The notes under the pieces: generated by a model
Told to the model about the DNA's origin: nothing
Seen by the model: the letters and a program-made list of their open reading frames with translations, nothing else
Databases searched by the model: none
Shown: piece by piece, positions 9,348 through 20,547 of the stretch
Position numbering within the stretch: position 1 is the stretch's first letter
Layout of the letters: each line of letters begins with the position of its first letter
NCBI RefSeq assembly: GCF_001468285.1
Contig: NZ_LNSB01000003.1
Coordinates: forward strand, 90,393-154,392
Length of the DNA stretch: 64,000 bases
Reading direction: 5' to 3'
DNA from: Sphingopyxis sp. HIX
Lineage (GTDB): Bacteria > Pseudomonadota > Alphaproteobacteria > Sphingomonadales > Sphingomonadaceae
Made by a program: the position numbers and the translations under genes

Positions 9348-10115
9348 ATGCAGTTCATCGACCTCTCGATCCCGATCACCAACGACGTCGTCTCCGACCC
9401 GCCGGTGATGCGCCCGCAGATCACCTACATGACCCACGAAAATACGTGGCAGCAGATCGCGATGTTCTTTCCCGGCCTCACGCAGGACGACCTGCCCGAC
9501 GGCGAAGGCTGGGCGGTCGAGAGCCTGACATTGAGCACGCACAACGGCACGCATATGGACGCGCCCTGGCATTTCCATTCGACCACCGATAGCGGCGCGA
9601 CCGCCGCGCCGAGCATCGACGAGGCGCCGCTCGACCTCTTCTTCCGGCCGGGGGTGAAGCTCGATTTCTCGGATCGGCCCGCGGGGCATGTCGTGAGCGC
9701 CGCGGAGGTCGAAGCCGAACTCGCGCGGATCGGGCATGAATTGCAGCCCTATGACATCGTGCTCGTCCAGTCGGGCGCACTCTATGGCACCGACAATTTC
9801 ACCGACCAGGGCTGCGGCATGGGCGAGGAAGCGACGCTCTACCTGACCGAGCGCGGCGTGCAGGTCGTCGGCACCGACGCGTGGAGCTGGGACGCGCCGT
9901 TCAGCCACACCGCGAAGCGCTGGGCCGAGACGCGCGACCCGAAGATCATCTGGGAAGGCCATAAGGCGGGGCGCATCCGGCCCTATTACCAGATCGAAAA
10001 GCTGACCAATCTGGAAGCGCTACCCCCGACGGGATGGACGCTGAGCTGCTTCCCGGTGAAGATCGAACGCGCGAGCGCGGGGTGGATCCGGGCGGTGGCT
10101 TTGGTGGAGGATTGA
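9348..10115 (+). CDS. Cyclase-family metal hydrolase (kynurenine formamidase-like)
   Basis: At 255 residues this is a member of the cyclase/KynB superfamily (PF04199). The metal-binding motif appears as STHNGTHMDAPWHFH near residue 63. Characterised relatives hydrolyse N-formylkynurenine or isatin using a divalent metal. The insertion with GCGMGEEATLYLTERG and the lack of kynurenine-pathway neighbours leave the substrate open; isatin hydrolase-like or another amide/lactam hydrolase are the alternatives. It is divergent from the MHS transporter (104 bp between the starts), so the two could share a promoter region and a function, but this is inference. Confidence 0.85.
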   Translation: MQFIDLSIPITNDVVSDPPVMRPQITYMTHENTWQQIAMFFPGLTQDDLPDGEGWAVESLTLSTHNGTHMDAPWHFHSTTDSGATAAPSIDEAPLDLFFRPGVKLDFSDRPAGHVVSAAEVEAELARIGHELQPYDIVLVQSGALYGTDNFTDQGCGMGEEATLYLTERGVQVVGTDAWSWDAPFSHTAKRWAETRDPKIIWEGHKAGRIRPYYQIEKLTNLEALPPTGWTLSCFPVKIERASAGWIRAVALVED

Positions 10116-10151
10116 AGGCGAGCGGCGGGTATCGGGCGGAAGGGGACATCC

Positions 10152-10299
10152 TAATCCTCCCTGTCGCGAAGCGATGGGGAGGGGGATCATGCGAAGCATG
10201 GTGGAGGGGTGACGGCCTTAGACCAAAGCTTGAGGCCTCGGCCCCTCCACCACCCTGCGGGTGGTCCCCCTCCCCACGGCTTCGCCGCAGGGAGGATTA
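10152..10299. repeat. Compound long inverted repeat with nested hairpins
   Basis: Two 58-base arms (10152-10209 and 10242-10299) are inverted copies of each other and flank a 32-base centre. Each arm holds its own smaller hairpins: CTGTCGCGAAGCGATGGG in the left arm against CTGCGGCGAAGCCGTGGG (as complement) in the right. The bases that differ between arms change in pairs, so both local stems stay paired. It lies between convergent genes. Confidence 0.8.
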
Positions 10300-10328
10300 G
10301 AAAGGTCCGCTCCTACCGCGCCGCGCCG

Positions 10329-10736
10329 CTACAAATTCACCGTCGCCAGCATCCACAGCGTCCACCCCGCCAGCGCCAGCAAGGTGATCCATGTCGCCGC
10401 GACGCCGATCTGGCGCGTCACCGGCGGTTTGCCCGGTTCGACCGGGGCGTGCAGCCCCGCGATATGCGCGATGCGGCCGATCAGGAACAGCGCGCCGAGC
10501 GCCATCAGCGCCATATGGTTCGCACGCGCGCTTTCGAGCAGGCCGAGCAGGATCACGACGATCGGCGCATGTTCGGCGAGGTTCCCGTGGCTGCGGCTCG
10601 CGGCGATCAGCTTGGCATCGCCATGATCGCCGAAGGCGGCGCTCAACCGCAGGCGTTGACGCACCGTCAGCATCGCGGTGAACAGCAACAGCAGCGCACA
10701 GACGGCGCCGACAAACGCGGTAACCGGTAAAGTCAT
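10329..10736 (-). CDS. MAPEG-family membrane protein
   Basis: The 135-residue protein has four predicted transmembrane helices. The MAPEG signature appears as RSHGNLAEHAP, with the conserved Arg-x3-Asn-x2-Glu, near residue 50. MAPEG proteins include microsomal glutathione transferases and related membrane enzymes of eicosanoid and glutathione metabolism. Bacterial members (YecN-like) are poorly characterised. The chosen ATG (MTLPVTAF) is preceded by GGGGGAGC; a longer in-frame start exists but adds a hydrophilic leader of no apparent use. It is convergent with the cyclase gene across the compound repeat. Confidence 0.85.
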   Translation of the reverse strand: MTLPVTAFVGAVCALLLLFTAMLTVRQRLRLSAAFGDHGDAKLIAASRSHGNLAEHAPIVVILLGLLESARANHMALMALGALFLIGRIAHIAGLHAPVEPGKPPVTRQIGVAATWITLLALAGWTLWMLATVNL

Positions 10737-10853
10737 ATCCTTGCTCCCCCAATCTCCGCGCAGCCTAACCCGTCGTTCGTCGATTGCCACTGGCAAGTTG
10801 CACCCGGGCGATTATCGTCGCGGTAAAAGAAAATGTCCGGGGAGCGACATCGA

Positions 10854-12227
10854 ATGACCATCGCCGAAGCGACGCCCGATTTCGAAGCCGAGCGCAACGA
10901 CCGCGCCTTTCTGGGGCATCCCAAGGGGCTCGGCTATCTCGCCTTCGTCGAGGGATGCGAGCGCTTTTCCTATTATTCGATGCAGACGCTGCTCGTGCTC
11001 TACATGGTCAAATATCTGCTGCTGCCCGAAAATGCCGCGGGGGTGGTCGGGCTCGCGGCGCTGCGCGACTGGTATGGCGGGATCGACGGCCAGCCGCTCG
11101 CGTCGAAGATTTTCGGCGACTATACCTCGCTCGTCTACCTCACCCCGATCGCCGGCGGCTTGATCGCCGACCGCTGGCTCGGGCGGCGCACGACCCTGAT
11201 CCTCGGCGGCATCTTCATGGCGGTCGGGCATTTCCTGATGGCGTTCGAGGGCGCCTTCCTCTTCGCACTGCTCGCGCTGATCGTCGGGGTCGGGCTGTTC
11301 AAGGGCAATATCGCGAGCCAGGTCGGCGAGCTTTACGGCCCCAACGACCTGCGCCGCGCGATGGCGTTCCAGATCTTCTACATCGCGATCAACGTCAGCG
11401 TGATCGTCGCGCCGCTGATTTCGGGAACGCTGGGCGAGAAGGTCGGCTGGCACTGGGGCTTCGGCACCGCGGGCGTGGTGATGGTCGCGGGGCTGATCCT
11501 CTACCTCTATGCCAAGCCCTGGCTGCCCGCCGAAAGTCGCGCGGAGCGCGCCGAAAAGGCCGCGGCGCCCAAGGAGCCGCTGACGCGCGACGACTGGACG
11601 CGCATCGTCGCCTTGCTCATCCTCGTCCCCGTGCTCGCGGTCGCGCTGCTCACCAACCAGGAGATCTTCAACGCCTATCTGGTCTGGGCCGATCAGCATT
11701 TCCAGCTGACCTTCTTCGGCACGACCCTGCCGACCAGCTATATGATCACGATCGACGCCGCGGCGAGTTTCGGCATGCTCGTCGCGGTCGCGGCCTTCTA
11801 TGTCTGGTACGGCAAGCGCTTCAAGGAGCCCGATGAGCTCGGCAAGATGATCATCGGCAGCTTCTTCACCATCGCCGGCGGCCTCTGCCTCGTCATGGCC
11901 GCGGCAACGCAGGGCGACGGCAAGATCGGGCTGTTCTGGCCGCTGATGTTCCACCTATTCAACAGCATCGGCTTTGCGCACATCCTGCCGGTCAGCCTAG
12001 CGCTGTTCACCAAGGTCGCGCCGCGCGCGCTCAACGCGACGGTGGTCGGCATCTATTATCTCGCCTTCTTCGGCGCGAACAAGATCGTCGGTGAGGTCGG
12101 CGGCTGGTATTCGTCGATGCCGACGACCAGCTTCTGGCTCTTCCACGTCGCGACCGCCGTCGTCGGGCTGATCGCCTTCGTCCTGTTCAAGCTGCTGCTG
12201 GGCAAGCGGCTGGTCGCGGCCGCCTAG
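10854..12227 (+). CDS. POT/PTR-family peptide:proton symporter
   Basis: This is a 457-residue inner-membrane transporter of the proton-dependent oligopeptide family. The PTR signature region shows as EGCERFSYYSMQTLLVLY near residue 35, with GLIADRWLGRRTT and FQIFYIAINVSV further on. It would import di- and tripeptides with protons, as DtpA-type permeases do. A loop with many Glu/Ala/Lys (~residues 230-250) separates the two halves. I choose the ATG at 10854 because GGGGAG lies nine bases before it; an in-frame ATG seven codons upstream is possible. The stop overlaps the convergent csaA-like gene by four bases. Confidence 0.92.
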   Translation: MTIAEATPDFEAERNDRAFLGHPKGLGYLAFVEGCERFSYYSMQTLLVLYMVKYLLLPENAAGVVGLAALRDWYGGIDGQPLASKIFGDYTSLVYLTPIAGGLIADRWLGRRTTLILGGIFMAVGHFLMAFEGAFLFALLALIVGVGLFKGNIASQVGELYGPNDLRRAMAFQIFYIAINVSVIVAPLISGTLGEKVGWHWGFGTAGVVMVAGLILYLYAKPWLPAESRAERAEKAAAPKEPLTRDDWTRIVALLILVPVLAVALLTNQEIFNAYLVWADQHFQLTFFGTTLPTSYMITIDAAASFGMLVAVAAFYVWYGKRFKEPDELGKMIIGSFFTIAGGLCLVMAAATQGDGKIGLFWPLMFHLFNSIGFAHILPVSLALFTKVAPRALNATVVGIYYLAFFGANKIVGEVGGWYSSMPTTSFWLFHVATAVVGLIAFVLFKLLLGKRLVAAA

Positions 12228-12595
12228 AACAAGCGCGACCCATTGGGCACCGCATGGTCGGGCGCGAAGAGGATCACCGCGCCCGCCTCGTCGGCGAAGC
12301 CCAGGGTCAGCACCTCGGACATGAACTTGCCGATCTGGCGCGGCGGGAAGTTCACCACCGCGGCGATCTGGCGCCCCGGCAGATCCTCGATCGCGTAGCG
12401 GTCGACGATCTGCGCGCTGCTCTTCTTCACCCCGATCGCGGGGCCGAAGTCGATCCGGAGCTTGAAGGCCGGCTTGCGCGCTTCGGGGAAGGGTTCGGCC
12501 TCGACGATCGTGCCGATGCGGATGTCGACCTTCAGGAAATCGTCGAAGGCGATTTCGGGTGCCGCGCCCGCGCCGGTGTCGTGATTGACGTGCAT
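12224..12595 (-). CDS. CsaA-like tRNA-binding domain protein
   Basis: A 123-residue stand-alone OB-fold tRNA-binding domain, with FLKVDIRIGTIVEAEPFPEA near the N-terminus, SSAQIVDRY in the middle and VVNFPPRQIGKFMSEVLTLG toward the end. CsaA proteins bind tRNA and have been proposed as export chaperones in Bacillus. The same domain is also found at the C-terminus of MetRS and in Trbp111. It is separated from pccA by an intergenic palindrome, so it may or may not be co-transcribed with the propionate cluster upstream. Confidence 0.88.
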   Translation of the reverse strand: MHVNHDTGAGAAPEIAFDDFLKVDIRIGTIVEAEPFPEARKPAFKLRIDFGPAIGVKKSSAQIVDRYAIEDLPGRQIAAVVNFPPRQIGKFMSEVLTLGFADEAGAVILFAPDHAVPNGSRLF

Positions 12596-12606
12596 TCCAA
12601 CACACT

Positions 12607-12695
12607 CCGTTCGCCCTGAGCCTGTCGAAGGGCCGTTCTTCTCTTCGACTGCCGTAGAAGGAAGGACGGTGCTTCGACAAGCTCAGCACGAACGG
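12607..12695. repeat. CTTCGACAAGCTCAG-type inverted repeat
   Basis: The 24-base arms at 12607-12630 and 12672-12695 are inverted copies matching at 21 of 24 positions (core CTTCGACAAGCTCAGC). A ~41-base spacer contains a smaller TTCTTCTCTTCGACTGCC segment. It lies between the csaA-like gene and pccA, both on the minus strand. Confidence 0.7.
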
Positions 12696-12702
12696 GTGCG
12701 GA

Positions 12703-14708
<2,006 letters not shown>

Positions 14709-14709
<1 letters not shown>

Positions 14710-15101
14710 CAATATTCCTCGACAAGTGCCTTGAGTTGTTCGGTGCGTTCCTTGGCCAGCCGCGCCATGCAGCCGCTGTGCAGCATCGGCGCCATGCTCC
14801 CGCCGCGCGCGGCGAAGCTTTCGGAGAGGCACTGCTGGTCGCGAAACGTGATCCACGCGCGCTGCGCCGCGAGCAATGTCTCATAATGCGTCGGCTGGGT
14901 GTCGTAGCTGCGGTCGATATCCTTGTCGCGCGCCCTAAGCGCCGCGACGGTGAGCTTGTATTGCGCGTTGAGTTCGGCATCGGCGGCGTCATAATCCTTG
15001 CCGGCGCAGAAGTTCATCTCGACCTGGTACTGCGGGTTGTCGCAATCGACCTCGGGCTCCTGCGCCGCGGCGGCCAGCAGCATCAACGACATCAGCATCA
15101 T
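14709..15101 (-). CDS. Secreted LprI-like (DUF1311) protein
   Basis: The 130-residue precursor has a short signal peptide (MMLMSLMLLAAAAQE) and a four-cysteine domain: CDNPQYQVEMNFC, DQQCLSES and HSGCMARL. Spacing and the motif MNFCAGKDYDAADAELNAQY match the lysozyme-inhibitor LprI-type family (DUF1311). It would act in the periplasm. Its place between an 80-residue gene and pccA, with ATGA and TGATG overlaps on either side, means translation is coupled to the propionate genes. A role in that pathway is not obvious, and it may simply have become embedded in the operon. Confidence 0.78.
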
Positions 15102-15340
15102 TCGCCCGTCTCCTTCGGTCCCGCCTCGGCGCGATAGATTTTGGCGATCTGCCGCGCCCACAGGATGATCAGCGTCAGCGCGCCCAGCCACAGCAGGTTC
15201 TCGATCCACAAGGGCGAGCTTCCGCCGGCCTCGGTGCCCAGCCGCACCCCCTGCATCCGGTTCGCCGAATAGCCGCACGCGCAGGACGCGGGCAGCAGCA
15301 GCAGCGACGTCAACAGGGCAAGGAGCGGCTTGCGGGCCAC
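15098..15340 (-). CDS. Small membrane-anchored protein of unknown function
   Basis: An 80-residue protein with an N-terminal signal-like segment (LLALLTSLLLLPASCACGY) and one further transmembrane helix (IENLLWLGALTLIILWAR). It ends in a hydrophilic tail. It starts with GTG, which overlaps the TAG of bioB by one base, and its own stop overlaps the next gene by four. The tight packing supports it being real. No family is recognised. The Cys in PASC could be lipidated, but the lipobox is imperfect (proline at -3). Confidence 0.6.
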   Translation of the reverse strand: MARKPLLALLTSLLLLPASCACGYSANRMQGVRLGTEAGGSSPLWIENLLWLGALTLIILWARQIAKIYRAEAGPKETGE

Positions 15341-16344
15341 TATTCCGCCGCTTCCGTCAGCATATCCTGGCGCATCGGCTCCTCGCTCACCATCGGCACG
15401 ATGCCCAGCTTCGCGAACAGCGCCGCGTCGGCGCTGTCGCCGCGGTTGCCCGTGGTGAGCAATTTGTCGCCGGTGAAGATGCTGTTCGCGCCCGCCATGA
15501 AGCAGAGGGCCTGCGTCGCCTCCGACATGCTCTCGCGCCCCGCCGACAGGCGGACCATCGATAGCGGCATGGCGATGCGCGCGACCGCGACGGTGCGGAC
15601 GAACTCGATCTCGTCGATCTGCGCCAGCGGCGTGTCGGCGAGCATGTCGCCGAGCACCGTGCCCTTCACCGGCACCAGCGCGTTGACCGGCACGCTTTCG
15701 GGATGGCGCGGCAAGGTCGCGAGCGCATGGATGAAACCGACGCGGTCGGCGCGCGTCTCGCCCATGCCGACGATGCCGCCCGAACAGACGTTGATGCCGG
15801 CGCTGCGCACTTCCTCGAGCGTATCGAGCCGGTCCTGGAAGGTCCGCGTGGAGATGATATTCTCGTAATTCTCGGGGCTCGTATCGATATTATGGTTGTA
15901 ATAGTCGAGCCCCGCGACCGCGAGCGTCTGCGCCTGGTCCTTGCTCAGCATGCCGAGCGTCATGCAGGTTTCCATGCCCATCTGGCGCACGCCCTCGATC
16001 ATCTCGACGATCGCGGGCATGTCGCGGTCCTTCGGATTGCGCCACGCGGCGCCCATGCAGAAACGCTGCGATCCCGCATCCTTCGCCTGCGCCGCCGCCT
16101 GCAACACCGCGCGCACGTCCATCAGCTTGGTGGCCTTCAATCCGCTGTCGGCGTGCTTCGACTGCGAGCAATAGCCGCAATCCTCGACGCAGCCGCCGGT
16201 CTTGATGCTGAGCAGCGTGCACAGCTGCACCTCGCCGCGGGCATGATGGCGGCGATGGACGCCCTGTGCCTCCCACATCAGCTCGTCGAACGGCAGGTCG
16301 AACAGCTCGGCGATTTCCTCGCGGGTCCAGTCGGTACGGGTCAT
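15340..16344 (-). CDS. bioB: Biotin synthase
   Basis: A radical SAM enzyme of 334 residues that inserts sulfur into dethiobiotin. The iron-sulfur cluster motif CxxxCxxC is present as [13 protein letters not shown] near residue 53. Conserved BioB elements follow: [30 protein letters not shown] and [19 protein letters not shown]. No other bio genes are nearby. Its position inside a cluster that encodes both subunits of a biotin-dependent carboxylase suggests biotin supply is co-regulated with carboxylase production. That link is inference from gene order. Confidence 0.96.
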   Translation of the reverse strand: MTRTDWTREEIAELFDLPFDELMWEAQGVHRRHHARGEVQLCTLLSIKTGGCVEDCGYCSQSKHADSGLKATKLMDVRAVLQAAAQAKDAGSQRFCMGAAWRNPKDRDMPAIVEMIEGVRQMGMETCMTLGMLSKDQAQTLAVAGLDYYNHNIDTSPENYENIISTRTFQDRLDTLEEVRSAGINVCSGGIVGMGETRADRVGFIHALATLPRHPESVPVNALVPVKGTVLGDMLADTPLAQIDEIEFVRTVAVARIAMPLSMVRLSAGRESMSEATQALCFMAGANSIFTGDKLLTTGNRGDSADAALFAKLGIVPMVSEEPMRQDMLTEAAE

Positions 16345-16429
16345 CGATATTCTTTCAGCGGAGGGAGAGACAGGCGTGCCGACAGAAGGGCCGCCGAAGC
16401 GGCGCCTTCGTCCGGCGGTTTTTCTTTCG

Positions 16430-16933
16430 TCAGGCGCCGACGCGATAGGTCAGCGCGAGTTGGCGGGCCGGAACGGTCGGCCCGAAATAATAGGAGACGC
16501 TGTGCTTCTTGCCGTCCATCGACCATTCCCAGCGCATGCCGCCTTCATAGACGACGCGCACGGGGCGCAGGCCCAATTCCTTGCGCAGCCCCTTTTCGAC
16601 GGCGTCGGCGACGGTCTCGCGGCCGCTTTCTTCCGCGCTCAGCGCGGCGTCGAAATCGCACTGGCCGGGGTCGGTGCGGGTGATGACGGTGCGCGCCGAG
16701 CGCCAGCGATCGTCGTCGGCCTTTTCATAACCGAAGCTGCTTTTCGACACATTATAGTCGAAGCGCTTGGGGTTCGGGAAAATCGACAGGCACAGGTCGT
16801 CGAATTCGGCGACCGCCGCTTCGAGGCCGGTCACGCCCAGCCCGCCCGGCTGATCGAGCGCCGCATTCGCGGGGCCGGCGGCCGCGAGCGGCACGGCTGC
16901 CACGGCCATTGCGACGAGAAATTGCCTTTTCAT
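16430..16933 (-). CDS. Secreted protein of unknown function
   Basis: The 167-residue precursor has a clear signal peptide ([20 protein letters not shown], probably cut after PANA). The mature part is acidic-polar with two cysteines (DDLCLSIF and GQCDFDA). Its C-terminal half looks like mixed beta structure ([29 protein letters not shown]). GGAGGAGG precedes the ATG. I do not recognise a family. It sits between scpA and bioB with gaps of 113 and 85 bp, so it may have its own promoter or be a passenger in the cluster. Confidence 0.65.
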   Translation of the reverse strand: MKRQFLVAMAVAAVPLAAAGPANAALDQPGGLGVTGLEAAVAEFDDLCLSIFPNPKRFDYNVSKSSFGYEKADDDRWRSARTVITRTDPGQCDFDAALSAEESGRETVADAVEKGLRKELGLRPVRVVYEGGMRWEWSMDGKKHSVSYYFGPTVPARQLALTYRVGA

Positions 16934-17046
16934 ATCAAGCCTCCTCCATCACCGTCTGCCGGAAACCAGGTGGCGCGCCGGCATCGCGCCGAGGGTCATA
17001 TCTTGCGGCGGAATCGCCCCGCCCGCAACGCCGTTGATCGCGGGGC

Positions 17047-19194
17047 TCACGCGGCATCCTCCAGCGGCGGCATATTGTGGCCGAGCAGGCGCAGCACATC
17101 GGCCGCGCACTCGACGACATTGGAGCCGGGGCCATAGATGCCCTGCACCCCGGCGTCGCGCAGATAGTCGTAATCCTGCGGCGGGATGACGCCGCCGGCG
17201 ATGACCTTGATGTCGGTGCGGCCCGCTTCCTTGAGCTTGCCGATCAGCTCGGGAATCAGCGTCTTGTGCCCCGCCGCCAGGCTCGACGCGCCGACGACGT
17301 CGACTTGCGCTTCGAGCGCGAGCACCACCGTCTCCTCGGGGGTCTGGAACAGCGGGCCCGACACGACGTCGAAGCCCATGTCGCCGAAGGCCGAGGCGAT
17401 GACGTTCGCGCCGCGATCATGGCCGTCCTGCCCCATCTTGGCGACGAGCAATTTCGGCTTGCGCCCCATGCGGCGCTCGACCGCCGCGACGCCGTCGAGC
17501 ACCTGCTGCCAGCGTGCATCGCCCTCATAGGGCGCGGCATAGACGCCCTTCACCGGGGTCGGCTGGGTGCCATAGCGGTCGAAGCTTTCCTCCATCGCCG
17601 ACGAGATTTCGCCGAGCGTCGCGCGCGCACGTGCCGCTTCCACCGCATGGGCGAGGAGGTTGTTCTCGATCGACTGTTCGCCCGCCGCGGCATCACGCAG
17701 CGCCTTCAGCGCCGCCTGGCACGCGGCCTCGTCGCGGCCCGCCTTGGTCTTGTTGATCCGCGCGATCTGCGCCTCTCGGACCTTCGTGTTATCGACCTCG
17801 AGCGTTTCGAGCAAATCCTCGTTGGCGAGGCGATATTTGTTCACACCGACGATCACATCGTCGCCGCGGTCGACGCGTGCCTGCCGCGCGGCGGCGGCGG
17901 TTTCGATCATCGCCTTGGGCCAGCCGGCGGCGACGGCCTTCGCCATGCCGCCTTCCTTCTCAACGCGGGCGATGATCTCCCACGCCTTGTCGACCAGTTC
18001 CTGCGTCAGCGCCTCGACATAGTATGAGCCGCCGAGCGGGTCGACGACCTTGGTCATCCCGGTTTCTTCCTGGATGACGATCTGGGTGTTGCGCGCGATG
18101 CGCGCCGAGAAATCGGTCGGCAGCGCGATCGCCTCGTCGAGCGCGTTGGTGTGGAGGCTCTGCGTGCCGCCGAGCATCGCCGCCATTGCCTCGATCGTCG
18201 TGCGCATGACGTTGTTGTACGGGTCCTGCTCGGTGAGCGAGACACCCGACGTCTGGCAGTGGGTGCGCAGCATCTTCGACCGCTCGTCCTTCGCGCCGAG
18301 ATTGGTCATCACGCGGTGCCACAGGACGCGCGCGGCGCGCAGCTTGGCGATCTCCATGAAGAAGTTCATGCCGATCGCGAAGAAGAAGCTCAGGCGCCCC
18401 GCGAACTTGTCGATGTCGAGCCCGCTGGCGACGCCGTAGCGCACATATTCGGCGCCATCGGCGATCGTGAAGGCCAGCTCCTGCACCTGCGTCGCGCCGG
18501 CTTCCTGCATATGATAGCCGGAGATCGAGATGCTGTTGAACTTGGGCATCTCGCGGCTGGTGTAGCCGAAGATGTCCGAGATGATCCGCATGCTCGGCTC
18601 GGGCGGGTAGATATAGGTGTTGCGGACCATGAACTCCTTCAGGATGTCGTTCTGGATGGTCCCGTCGAGCAATTTGCGCTCGACCCCCTGCTCCTCGCCC
18701 GCGACGATGAAAAAGGCGAGGATGGGGATCACCGCACCGTTCATCGTCATGCTGACCGACATCTGGTCGAGCGGGATGCCGTCGAACAATATCTTCATAT
18801 CCTCGACGCTGTCGATCGCGACCCCCGCCTTGCCGACGTCGCCGACGACGCGCACATGGTCGCTATCATAGCCGCGGTGCGTCGCGAGGTCGAAAGCGAC
18901 CGACAGCCCCTTCTGCCCCGCGGCAAGGTTGCGGCGATAGAAGGCGTTCGATTCCTCGGCGGTCGAGAAACCCGCATATTGCCGGATCGTCCACGGCCGC
19001 CCCGCATACATCGACGCCCGCACCCCGCGCGTGAAGGGCGCAAAGCCGGGCAGGCCGGGGTCCTCGCGCACGTCGTCGGCCGTATAGAGCGGCTTGACGT
19101 CGATCCCCTCGGGCGTCGCCCAGGTGAGGTCTTTGCCCTTCACTTCCTTGTCGGCGGCGGTCGCCCATTGGTCGAGGGTGGGTTTGTCGGTCAT
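17047..19194 (-). CDS. scpA: Methylmalonyl-CoA mutase, adenosylcobalamin-dependent
   Basis: The 715-residue enzyme rearranges (R)-methylmalonyl-CoA to succinyl-CoA. The N-terminal TIM-barrel domain has the substrate-binding segment [20 protein letters not shown] and STSISGYH-like [20 protein letters not shown]. The C-terminal cobalamin domain has the base-off ligand histidine in [16 protein letters not shown] at ~residue 591, followed by [14 protein letters not shown]. Length and a complete B12 domain indicate the large self-sufficient form (ScpA/MutB type); no small subunit is adjacent. It works with pccA, pccB and mce in the same cluster. The GST gene ends 11 bp upstream, so it is co-transcribed. 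Confidence 0.97.
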   Translation of the reverse strand: MTDKPTLDQWATAADKEVKGKDLTWATPEGIDVKPLYTADDVREDPGLPGFAPFTRGVRASMYAGRPWTIRQYAGFSTAEESNAFYRRNLAAGQKGLSVAFDLATHRGYDSDHVRVVGDVGKAGVAIDSVEDMKILFDGIPLDQMSVSMTMNGAVIPILAFFIVAGEEQGVERKLLDGTIQNDILKEFMVRNTYIYPPEPSMRIISDIFGYTSREMPKFNSISISGYHMQEAGATQVQELAFTIADGAEYVRYGVASGLDIDKFAGRLSFFFAIGMNFFMEIAKLRAARVLWHRVMTNLGAKDERSKMLRTHCQTSGVSLTEQDPYNNVMRTTIEAMAAMLGGTQSLHTNALDEAIALPTDFSARIARNTQIVIQEETGMTKVVDPLGGSYYVEALTQELVDKAWEIIARVEKEGGMAKAVAAGWPKAMIETAAAARQARVDRGDDVIVGVNKYRLANEDLLETLEVDNTKVREAQIARINKTKAGRDEAACQAALKALRDAAAGEQSIENNLLAHAVEAARARATLGEISSAMEESFDRYGTQPTPVKGVYAAPYEGDARWQQVLDGVAAVERRMGRKPKLLVAKMGQDGHDRGANVIASAFGDMGFDVVSGPLFQTPEETVVLALEAQVDVVGASSLAAGHKTLIPELIGKLKEAGRTDIKVIAGGVIPPQDYDYLRDAGVQGIYGPGSNVVECAADVLRLLGHNMPPLEDAA

Positions 19195-19205
19195 GGTCTT
19201 TGCTT

Positions 19206-19820
19206 TCAGGCCTGCGCGCTGGGCCGGGCCGACATGCGGTCGTGCCAGGCGCGCAGATGGATTAGGTCTTCGGGGAGCGGGATGCCGATGAAGGCGGCAA
19301 AATCGACAGTGGTGAGAAGCAGGATATCGGCCATGCTATACGCCTCGCCCGCAAGCCAGGGCGACTGGCCGAGCGCGGCATCGCACATTGCAAAGGCGTC
19401 GAGCGCGCGCGGGCGATTGGTCTCGCCATAATCGGGAAAGCGCTGGATCGGCAGGCGCGCGGTAAAGGGATGGGTGTGCACCCACACCTTGCCGATCGGC
19501 TCCATCAGCACCAGTTCGATGCGGCGAATCCACATTTCGATCGCGCCGATCTCGGCCGGGGTCATCCCGAACAGCGGCGCATCCGGATGCAGCGCCTCGA
19601 GATAGCGGCAGATCGCGACGCTCTCGGTCAGCACCGATCCGTCGTCGAGCTTCAGCGCCGGCGTCTGGCCGCGCGGATTGATCGCGAGAAAGGCGGGCGC
19701 CTTATGCTCGCCAGCGACGATCGAGATCGTCTCGCTCGGCAGGTCGATGCCCTTCTCCGCCGCGAAGATGCGGACGCGGCGCGGATTGGGCGCGGGATTG
19801 GGGCTGTCGTAGAAGATCAT
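19206..19820 (-). CDS. Glutathione S-transferase family protein
   Basis: A 204-residue cytosolic GST with a thioredoxin-fold N-terminal domain ([29 protein letters not shown] as the glutathione-binding region) and a helical C-terminal domain ([19 protein letters not shown]). The serine or asparagine near the N-terminus (SPNPAPN) is where catalytic residues sit in this fold. The start is set by MIFYDSP and by the TGATG overlap with mce. The substrate is unknown. Such GSTs appear as passengers in several alphaproteobacterial catabolic clusters; whether it has a role in propionate use is open. Confidence 0.88.
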   Translation of the reverse strand: MIFYDSPNPAPNPRRVRIFAAEKGIDLPSETISIVAGEHKAPAFLAINPRGQTPALKLDDGSVLTESVAICRYLEALHPDAPLFGMTPAEIGAIEMWIRRIELVLMEPIGKVWVHTHPFTARLPIQRFPDYGETNRPRALDAFAMCDAALGQSPWLAGEAYSMADILLLTTVDFAAFIGIPLPEDLIHLRAWHDRMSARPSAQA

Positions 19821-20260
19821 CAATGATCGCCCTTCGGCGTCTCCATGATCTCGGTCAGCACCCCGCCCATATCCTTGGGGTGCAGGAAGAAGATCAACGT
19901 CCCATGCGCCCCGATGCGAGGCTCGCCGAGCACGCGCTTGCCCAGCGCTTCGAACTCCGCCTTGGCGGCGTGGATGTCGGGCACTTCGTAGCACATGTGA
20001 TGCTGGCCTCCTGCGGGGTTCTTCTGCAGGAAACCCGCGATCGATTCATTGCCCGGCAGTGGCTCGATCAGCTCGATCTGTGTGCCGTTCAGCGCGCCGT
20101 CGGCGCCGGGCGTATCGACGAAGCACACTTTGACGCCCTGCTCGGGCAGGTCGAAGGGGTCGTGGATCTTCGTCGCGCCCATCACGTCGCGGTAGAAGAC
20201 GATGCTGTCGGCGATCGACGGCGTCGCGACGCCGATGTGGTTCAAACGTCCCAGTTTCAT
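19820..20260 (-). CDS. mce: Methylmalonyl-CoA epimerase
   Basis: This 146-residue glyoxalase-fold enzyme converts (S)- to (R)-methylmalonyl-CoA between carboxylase and mutase. Metal ligands are visible as histidines in LNHIGVATP and QHHMCYEVPD, with glutamates in IELIEPL and VLTEIMETP. The start MKLGRLNHIGVA is fixed by homology. It overlaps the preceding small gene by four bases (ATGA) and the following GST by one. It completes the propionyl-CoA to succinyl-CoA route encoded here. Confidence 0.95.
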   Translation of the reverse strand: MKLGRLNHIGVATPSIADSIVFYRDVMGATKIHDPFDLPEQGVKVCFVDTPGADGALNGTQIELIEPLPGNESIAGFLQKNPAGGQHHMCYEVPDIHAAKAEFEALGKRVLGEPRIGAHGTLIFFLHPKDMGGVLTEIMETPKGDH

Positions 20261-20517
20261 AAGGCCCTCGATATCCATCCAAAGGTGATCGCGATCCCGA
20301 TCGCGACAAAAACCAGCGCCAGCACCGCAACGAACTGCGTACCGTGCACCGCGAACGCGAAACCCACCGGATTGGCCTCGCGCGTCAGCCCGCGGCCCAT
20401 GCCGCGATCGATCACCCCCGCCTGCCCCCAATGGCGCGCCATCATCCACGCGCTGCGCGCGACGACCCAGGCGCCGAGCGTCCAGCACATAGAAATCGCG
20501 GCCCAGAGAAATTCCAT
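20257..20517 (-). CDS. Small two-helix membrane protein in the propionate operon
   Basis: An 86-residue protein with two hydrophobic segments (FLWAAISMCWTLGAWVVAR and VAVLALVFVAIGIAITFGW) separated by a basic loop that contains GQAGVIDRGMGRGLTREANP. The ATG is chosen for MEFLWAAIS; a longer frame exists. Its stop overlaps mce by four bases and pccB ends 30 bp before it, so it is clearly within the operon. No family is recognised. Confidence 0.65.
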   Translation of the reverse strand: MEFLWAAISMCWTLGAWVVARSAWMMARHWGQAGVIDRGMGRGLTREANPVGFAFAVHGTQFVAVLALVFVAIGIAITFGWISRAL

Positions 20518-20547
20518 CGCCTTCGCCTCAGCAGCCCGAACCCTCAC

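Noticed and set aside
16385..16430. Hairpin with T-run (CCGCCG ... CGGCGG TTTTT) after bioB start region
   Set aside because: It is oriented for plus-strand transcription where no plus-strand gene ends, so I did not call a terminator.
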